A stretch of DNA of 64,000 nt from Prorocentrum cordatum (taxonomy: Eukaryota; Sar; Dinophyceae; Prorocentrales; Prorocentraceae). A program made the translations under genes and the position numbers. The notes beneath the pieces were generated by a model. It was given only the letters and a program-made list of their open reading frames with translations. It was not told the origin of the DNA and did no database searches. The stretch spans positions 164,745 to 228,744 of the forward strand of contig CAUYUJ010014600.1 of assembly GCA_963575745.1 (NCBI GenBank), written 5' to 3'. Every line of letters starts with the position of its first letter. Position 1 is the first letter of the stretch. Positions 58,008-64,000 of the stretch are shown here, one piece after another.

Positions 58008-58970
58008 CCTCCCCCTCCTCCTCCTCCTCCTCCTCCTCCTCCTCCTCCGCCCTTCCTTTCTACTTCCTCCTCCTCCTCCTCCTCATCCCTCCTCCTCATC
58101 CTCCTCAACTTCCTTTTCTCCCCTGGTTCTTCCGTCACCCTCCTCTTCCCGCCCTCCATCTCGCAACGTTTCATCATTACGTTATCCTCCTCCCTCCCTC
58201 CTCCCTCCTCCTCCAACCTCCTCCTCCTTCTCCTCCTCCTCCTCCTCCTTCCTCCTTCCTCTCTGCTATATTATTGTTCGTCTTCTTCTTAGTAGGATTA
58301 TTATGCATCGTCTTCTTCATTTTCTTATTCAGCTTCCTCTTCTTCTTCTTAGTATTATTGGTATTAGTAGTATTCCTCCTCCTACTCCTCCTGCTCCTGT
58401 TCCTCCTACTGCTCCTGCTCCTCCTGCTTCTCCTCCTCCTCCTCCTCCTCCTGCTCTCTTGTTCTTCTTCCTCTTCTTAACAGGATTATTAGTCATCTTC
58501 TTCTTCTTCATTGTCTTCCTCAGCTTCTTCTCCTTCTTCTTCTTAGTATTATTATTATTCCTCCTCCTCTTCCTGCTCCTGTTCCTCCTACTGCTCCTGC
58601 TCCTCCTGCTCCTCCTGCTCCTCCTCCTCCTCCTCCTGCTCCTCTTGCTCTTCCTCCTCCTCCTCCTCCTTCCTCTCCTCCTTCTCTGCTCCTACTGCTC
58701 CTCCTTGCTTCCTCTACTCCTCTTCTCCTCCTCCCTCCTATCCCTCCTCCTACCTCAATCATAATTTTCTCCTCCTCCTCCTCCTTTCTCTTCCTCCTTC
58801 TCCGTTCTCCTCCTCCTCTCCTCCCCTTCTCTCCTCCTGTCCTCCTCTCCTCCTGCCTCCTCCTCCCTCCTCCTCCTCCTCCCCTCCTCATCCACTTATC
58901 CTTGCCCTTCTCATTCTCCTCCTGCTCCCCCTCCCCCTCCTCCCGTTCCTCCATGTTTCCGCTTCGCTTC
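58008..58970 (+). repeat. ~950-bp (TCC)n/(TTC)n tract with internal duplication
   Basis: TCC repeats plus two similar blocks (TTCTTCTTCTTAGTATTATT at ~58337 and ~58537), indicating ~200-bp duplication within the tract. Confidence 0.9.
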
Positions 58971-59084
58971 GTTGCGCTTCGGCCGACCTGGACCGCCCGA
59001 CCCGCCACATGCTCCCCCATCTCGAGAAACAAAACAAAAATAGTATATTTTGGCGGCGCGCACAAGGGGGTGGAGGGAGGGGGG

Positions 59085-59192
59085 AGGGCTTCTTAGGAGC
59101 AGGCTGCTTCTTAGAAGGCGCAGGCATTACATCTATAGATAAGGCGCGCCTTCTCAGAAAGCAGGGGTGCTTCTAAAGAAGCTCCCCCTCCA
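59085..59192. mobile_element. Family V-like TIR element, copy 3
   Basis: GGGGGAGGGCTTCTTAGGAG left and inverse TTCTAAAGAAGCTCCCCCTC right; loop contains CATCTATAGATA. Confidence 0.75.
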
Positions 59193-59270
59193 CCAACCCC
59201 CTCTGCGCGTGGCTGAAAAGAGTTGGATCAGTGATTGAAGCAGAGATATGTGCCGGCATTTTTTCCTTCA

Positions 59271-59369
59271 GAGCCGCTTTCTTCAGCCCAAGCACACTCG
59301 GGGCGTTGCCGTACGGGACGCGCTGCGCAACCTCCTCGCAGTCCTCGTCGCTGAGAGCCAGGCCGCTAG
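59271..59369 (+). CDS. Short plus-strand exon with good splice borders
   Basis: Acceptor TTTTTTCCTTCAG|, donor GCTAG|GTAAGC. Frame RFLQPKHTRGVAVRDALRNL-LAVLVAESQAA has G/C third positions and a helical pattern. No family recognised. Confidence 0.5.
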
Positions 59370-60060
59370 GTAAGCGCCAGCCCCCTTGGAGGCGCCAGGC
59401 ATTGAAGCAGCTTAACGGCCCAGAAAGGCCCTACGGGCGCCCCCATATGCCGATCTTTGCAAAAGCGATTATGGCCCAATCCCCCTCCAGCTTTTGGTAT
59501 TATTTTGGAGACTTTGGGAGCTCACCTGAGCCTCCCTCAAAAACAGCCAGGATCACATTGGGCCGGGGCCACCCTTGGCAGGACACCAGAAACTCCACGC
59601 AAACTCAGTGCTTGGACCCTTCCCAGGTCCCATCCTGAGGGGTTTTCCGTCCCGGATCGATGTTTGACAGTCTCAGGTCCCGAGACATGACCTTGGAGGC
59701 AAGAGTCGAGAAAAACCTCTGTAGCTGCTTTTGGACCATGCCCAACGGAATAGATGGACCAATTGAAGACGTGGACGGGAAAAGCAACCGTATGCACGGC
59801 ATCGCGATGCAGACTCCTCGGCAACCACCGAACGTATACCGTGAACAGTGCGGCTCCGCGGGGATGCCCCCGCACGAAACGTGTCCATGGGATCTCGTAA
59901 TCTGGCATCGCGCCCCAGCATCCAAACCGCAGGGACAGGGGTGTCGATGCTAGCCGTCGTGCTCCCAGAAAAGGGGAGCCGAATCAGACGAAGGGGCTCC
60001 CTCCTAGCCACAACGAACCTCCGAATGGGCTCCCCAACCCAGATCCCCGGAGATCCGATG
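59370..60060. other. Low-copy region with candidate ORFs on both strands
   Basis: Plus ORF 59660-59953 (MFDSLRSRDMTLEARVEKNL..) and minus ORF 59537-59908 (DYEIPWTRFVRGHPRGAALF..) overlap; both are protein-like, so the strand is undecided. No repeats here. Confidence 0.4.
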
Positions 60061-60418
60061 CCGTGATGTTTTCAATGCGGGGTCCCCGGAAGTCCCGACA
60101 CATTCCCTGGGACCAGTTTCTCATCCTGAGTCGTTTTTGTTGACGGCCCCGAGGCCCGGCGAGGCCCCTAAGGGCCGAACTCTGCGAAGAACCTCCGATG
60201 TTTGCCAATACGTTTAAGCCGGGCGCGTCCCCCTACAGGGGGATTTTCGACGAAAAATAAACAATATAGAAAAATGCTCCAAAATGGTCAAAACAAATCC
60301 CACCAGCCCTCTGGGCTTAGGTGGTATACCGCCTTTTTTGCTTCTCTCTTCCACTGAAGCCCCTCCCCCTACCCCCTCCTCTGGGCCTGGACGGGGCGCG
60401 CCGCGAGGCGTTAGAGCG
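60061..60418. other. Spacer with family B, copy 22 (60213-60300, 5' part)
   Basis: TTTAAGCCGGGCGCGTCCCC, then GGGGGATTTTCGACGAAAAA and truncation. Confidence 0.65.
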
Positions 60419-61115
60419 TCCAAGATGGCTCCAAGAGGCGTTCAAAGTCGCAAGATGGCCTCCAAGATGGCCCATGTTACTTCAAGATGGGTCAAGATAG
60501 CCTCCGACCTACTCCCAAGAGGCCCCAAGACAGCCCCAAGACGGACCCAAGTGCCCTTCGAGCCCTCCACGGCGCTCTCCAAGAAGCCAAAACCCTTCAA
60601 AAGCCTAGGGAAAATCAATGTGTTTGGCATTCTCGCCTTTTCGCTTCCGATGGGCTTTCGAAGCCTCAAGATGGCACCATGATGGCCCAAAAGGGCCCCA
60701 AGAGGGACCCAAGAAGGCCGAAGACGGCCCCAAGATCGCCCAAGAGGCGCCCAAGAGCGCTCCAAGACGGCCCCAAGACGCCGTTTGAGAACCTCCGAGG
60801 GGAGGATCCTAATTGAGGGACCCTCTCTTTTTGAGACATGGGGCCCAAGATGGCCCCAAGAGGCCTCCCAGCCTCTCCCAAAGACCCTCCACCCCGCCCT
60901 TTTTGGCCCGAGATGGCTCCAAGAGAGCCCTAGATAGCCCAAGATGGCCTTCAACATGGCCTAAGATAGCCAAGCATGGCTCAAGGTAGCCTCCGACAGA
61001 CCTCCAAGAAACCTCAAGACAGCTTCAAGATGGCCCAAGATAGCCTCCGACAGCCAATAGCCGAGCAGGGCAGGGCTCAAGATAGCCTCCAAAGAGGCCT
61101 CAAGAAAACTGGCAA
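60419..61115. repeat. Degenerate AAGATGGCCCC array
   Basis: (A)AGA(T/C)(G/A)GC(C/T)CC units of 10-15 bp, many per 100 bp, highly diverged. Confidence 0.8.
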
Positions 61116-61489
61116 TCAATTCTGGATGGGCTGGTGGGGATGCTTTTTCGGTCGCGGCCGCGAGCGAAGAGCGCAGGCGGCGACAGAAGTTTCCCGGGGC
61201 TGCGAACAAACCTAATTAGCTGCAGGGCGCAGGACAGGCTGGCCGGGCCAGCTCACAAGGCGGCCGCTGGGGCAGCAAGGTGAGGGCTGAGCTGGTGGGG
61301 ATACTTTTTTTTGTTGGTCGGCGGCTCCAGGACGAAGGTCAAGAAGCGGGGCAACTGGTGGTGATACTTTTTTTGATTTGCGGCTCCAAGGACGATTCCA
61401 GAGAGCGGGTCGTATCGAGCATGGGGCAGAGCCAACGCCGGAGTGCACCTGTGCCAGAGAGGGCGTCTGGTGGGGATACGCGAAGCGTC
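61116..61489. repeat. Dispersed GGTGGGGATACTTTTTT units
   Basis: GCTGGTGGGGAT(A/G)CTTTTTT..CGGC occurs near 61130, 61290 and 61345, and degenerate at 61468. Confidence 0.6.
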
Positions 61490-61573
61490 AAGAATTCTTT
61501 CAATAGCCCCCGTGCACTACTTTTTGGACTATTTTTGAACGTTCCCCCTGTAGAGGGACAGGACCCGCCTAAA
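61490..61573. mobile_element. Family B, copy 23 (3' part)
   Basis: TGGACTATTTTTGAACGTTC, CCCCTGTAGAGGGACAGG, degenerate terminus. Confidence 0.75.
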
Positions 61574-61691
61574 CAATACACGTCGCATCTCTGGGCCTGC
61601 GGAGCGGCCCAGCACGCCAGAGAGGCCCTCCGGAGCCCCGAGCGGCCCTTTTGCCCCCGCGTCCTTCGCTGCCTCCGTCGCTCGTGGCGCG
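61574..61691 (+). CDS. Coding-like segment, unknown
   Basis: HLWACGAAQHAREALRSPER-PFCPRVLRCLRRSWRA on plus; immediately followed by family J. Confidence 0.3.
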
Positions 61692-61975
61692 CCTCGGAGC
61701 GGGGCGCGAAGTGCGACACCTTGCCATCGCTCGGACGCCCATTTCCCGTGCGTTTTTGTTCGGCTTCGAGCGTGTTTCGTGCGTGTTTGTTCGGTTTCGT
61801 GGCGCGTCTCGGAGCGGAGCGAAAAGCGACACCTTGCCATCGCTCGGACGCCAATTTCCCGTGCATTGTTGTTCGGCTTCGTGCGTGTTTTTTGTGCTCG
61901 ATGGTCCAGGAAGGTCCTCCATGGTTCTCGCCGAGAACACGTGCACACGCCCGAGCGATGCCAGGAGACACCAAC
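61692..61975. mobile_element. Family J, copy 3 (tandemly duplicated half)
   Basis: GACACCTTGCCATCGCTCGG at ~61709 and ~61829, then TCGATGGTCCAGGAAGGTCC and CGCCCGAGCGATGCCAGG. Inverted termini. Confidence 0.75.
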
Positions 61976-62317
61976 GGCAACCCAAGATCGGCCCCCGGAC
62001 CCCTCCCGGGTCCAAACGCACCGCTCCGCTCTGCAGGGCTGCGTCCGGCCGCGGCGGCAAGAGGGCCCCCCGAAGGCCACTTGCCGTCGCCGCAACCCGC
62101 AAGGGCCTCCCCCAGGACCAGAGCTGCTCGTCCCGAGCAGTTTCCTGACGATCCCGGGGCCCATGGAGGGCACCAGGGAACCAGGCAGGGCGAAAAGCCT
62201 CAGGACCCGAGTTCCTCAGGACCCTCTTCCTCCATGCCGACCCTACAGAACCTCAAGTTGTCCTGGCCTCAGCGTCTTGCCTGTGCTTCCAGCGCTCGTG
62301 ACGTAAATAGAAGCGTC
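61976..62317. other. GC-rich coding-like region
   Basis: 62005-62100 resembles 55500-55615. A plus frame (..MPTLQNLKLSWPQRLACASS) is open, but strand and function are unresolved. Confidence 0.3.
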
Positions 62318-62455
62318 CCATATGGGGTCGGAGTAGATGGGGTCGGCGGATCGCGCCGCATCCTCAATGCATCACCGATGCATCGGCGAAGTCGGCGATG
62401 CACTGGCGACGTCGGCGTGCAGAAATCAGGTTCCACATCGAGCCGCAACAATCCA
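62318..62455. mobile_element. Family C, copy 7 (3' truncated)
   Basis: GGGGTCGGAGTAGATGGGGT start, palindromic core, ends in CCACATCGAGCCGCAACAAT. Confidence 0.8.
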
Positions 62456-62613
62456 TAGTTTGGGTGCACGGTGAAGATGCTAGTCTCTTGAAGGTCTAAT
62501 TTAGCAGTCCGGGTCCATTGGGCGTTTCCGCTGGTTCAGAATGGGCTGGAGGAACAAAGATGCAAAACTAGACTTGGTAGGTCAGAGAAAAGGAAACGGT
62601 GCCACCCTAACAT

Positions 62614-62750
62614 TTCGACGGTCCACACGGATTTCTTGGACCTGCGTTGGACGCCCTCCCTGACGCGCGGAGCGCGCCAGAGGCGGCGCTGGATGCGCAG
62701 CCAGCGGGGGGTCCCAGAGACGATCCAAAGAATCCGCACGGACCGTCAAC
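62614..62750. mobile_element. Family A element, copy 12
   Basis: GACGGTCCACACGGATTTC / inverse GAATCCGCACGGACCGTC, with CGCGGAGCGCGCCAG inside. Confidence 0.85.
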
Positions 62751-62816
62751 AAAAATGTGCATGGATTTCCCGAACAATTCTTGCATGTATGGCCCCTACT
62801 TGTCTTCTAAGAAACT

Positions 62817-62880
62817 GGGCCTGCGGGCCGCTCTGACCGCAATGTGGCCGCCGTCGCCGCCCTAACGCCGCCCGCCGAGT
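62817..62880. repeat. Family R unit, inverted relative to 46165-46345
   Basis: GGGCCTGCGGGCCGCTCTGA and AATGTGGCCGCCGTCGCCGC. Confidence 0.7.
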
Positions 62881-63502
62881 CGTCGCCGCCCGCTTTGCGA
62901 TGTACCGTTTGCTTCGCGAATTGCGTTGCGTTGCAGAGCGTTGCGTTGCGATGTTATGCGTTTGTTTAATTTTTCTCATCATTGATGATCGCTTCTACAA
63001 ACAGTAGAATCGGATAACAGAGGCCGGAATTAATGGTTCACCCGGGAGTTGTGCAATTTACATATGAAACGGAATATTCCCAGCCCACCTAGTATCGACA
63101 CCTCCACCCTATGCACAAGACACTGTGCGCGCACACGCGTTCATCGCAACCCATCAATTTCCCAACTAATTCTTGCAATAGGTACCACAAAGTGCGCGTG
63201 ACGAAACCCTTAAATAATCTGAAGTCCCGCAAAGCTTTCAACATCGAGTGCGCCGGAACATACTTCAACAAAAACATTGCTTTGTAACACGGTGTCGAAT
63301 TATTGAAGAATCGTTGGTGTTTCAATATGTCAAGCAAATTCGGCCAAACGTGCGTCGTGCGCGCTTGTCGAGATCAATCGATTGCACTTGCGCGCGTGTT
63401 GGGGGGGGCACGACCTCTGTCTAATCAGAACATGCGGGCAATTCGCGCCCCAAGGCCGCGCGCGCATGACGAAACCCTTGTCGCCACCTTCACCACCGAC
63501 GC
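62881..63502. other. Low-copy, AT-richer region
   Basis: GCGTTGCGTTGC units at 62920-62955; otherwise no repeat, exon or element seen. Confidence 0.4.
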
Positions 63503-63760
63503 GTGGACACCATCATCATAGGCGTAATCAGCATCGGCGCCGTCATTGGCCTTGCCGTCGTCATCGCCATCGTCGTCATAAACGTCGCTACCATCATCGT
63601 CGTGCCTGCCGCTGTCGACGTCGCCATGATACCGCGTCCGCCCAAGCCACCGACTCGCACCAAAGTGCCCGCGCGCCAGCGCGGGCTGCGAGACGTGCTG
63701 GGAAGTCCCCAGCGGTCAGCGCCATTGTGGCCCCTCGGTCGCGCGGCCGGCGCGCGCTAG
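63503..63760 (+). CDS. Small ORF with a long hydrophobic N-terminal segment (doubtful)
   Basis: MDTIIIGVISIGAVIGLAVV-IAIVVINVATIIVV would be a membrane helix, but the DNA is ATC/GTC triplet-rich, so it may be a low-complexity artefact. Confidence 0.25.
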   Translation: MDTIIIGVISIGAVIGLAVVIAIVVINVATIIVVPAAVDVAMIPRPPKPPTRTKVPARQRGLRDVLGSPQRSAPLWPLGRAAGAR

Positions 63761-64000
63761 CGCGGCCACAGCGATGCGCCAGCCCGAGCCAAGCAGTCAT
63801 CGCAATCGCCGCCGCATGGGTTTTGCAAACCAAGTTGCGGGTGGGTGCGTAAGATGATTTCGCGAGCAGTGGACTCAACAACTCACTGCGAACCAAAACT
63901 CTGCGCAACAGATGTTGCACAGCATGGGTTACACCGCCTAGCTTGCATCTCGAGAATTTGCATGTCGTTGCATGGACTTGAATTGTTTTGCATTGATTCG
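63761..64000. other. Window end, no feature supported
   Basis: Low-copy sequence; nothing recognised. Confidence 0.3.

Noticed and set aside
60419-61115. Coding region of repeated KMAPRG-like peptides
   Set aside because: Degenerate 10-15-bp tandem DNA; frames rotate and composition follows the repeat.
1-64000. tRNA, rRNA, snRNA or dinoflagellate spliced-leader genes
   Set aside because: TTCGA-type boxes (for example near 43710, 25739, 26785) lack pairing stems, and no spliced-leader core was found by eye. A covariance-model search is needed for a firm negative.

Overview
This window looks like dinoflagellate nuclear DNA. Supporting signs are very high GC, kilobases of strand-polarised (GGA/TCC)n and (GAC/CAT)n microsatellites, many minisatellites, LINE fragments with a YIDD reverse transcriptase and RNase H, and short exons (36-400 bp) separated by short introns, some with GC or GA donors. 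The species cannot be fixed from the sequence; a Prorocentrum-like genome is my guess.

Layout. 1-10 kb: exon pieces of several unknown genes, one secreted cysteine-rich (apple-like) gene, two minisatellites (120-bp and ~60-bp units) and a third at 9.6-10.1 kb. 11-17 kb: an LINE-like ORF1/N-terminal ORF, a two-exon gene end at 14.6-15.0 kb, a decayed LINE 3' end and a 1-kb (TCC)n tract. 18-25 kb: GCC/GAC/CAT arrays, an Asp-rich reading frame, a 76-bp minisatellite and scattered small elements. 26-49 kb: mostly minus-strand exons separated by small repeated elements, including the best-supported cellular gene, a Fringe-like GT31 glycosyltransferase (43.76-44.70 kb). 49.9-54.5 kb: a minus-strand LINE whose reverse transcriptase is split by a 1.3-kb minisatellite insertion. 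55-64 kb: long simple repeats, a few plus-strand exon candidates and low-copy sequence.

The striking property is a crowd of short (100-250 bp) dispersed elements with terminal inverted repeats. I lettered the families A-Z ad hoc. Family B alone has 23 recognisable copies here, several flanked by 7-8 bp target duplications. For at least seven families (A, B, E, I, P, U, Z) a copy lies inside coding sequence, and removing it with GT-AG, GC-AG or GA-AG boundaries rejoins two exons in an open, protein-like frame. This is the signature of introner elements (transposons that are also introns), with several families active in one neighbourhood and nested insertions giving relative ages. Splicing is inferred from sequence only. 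Exon borders, family letters and protein names are mine and need transcript data.
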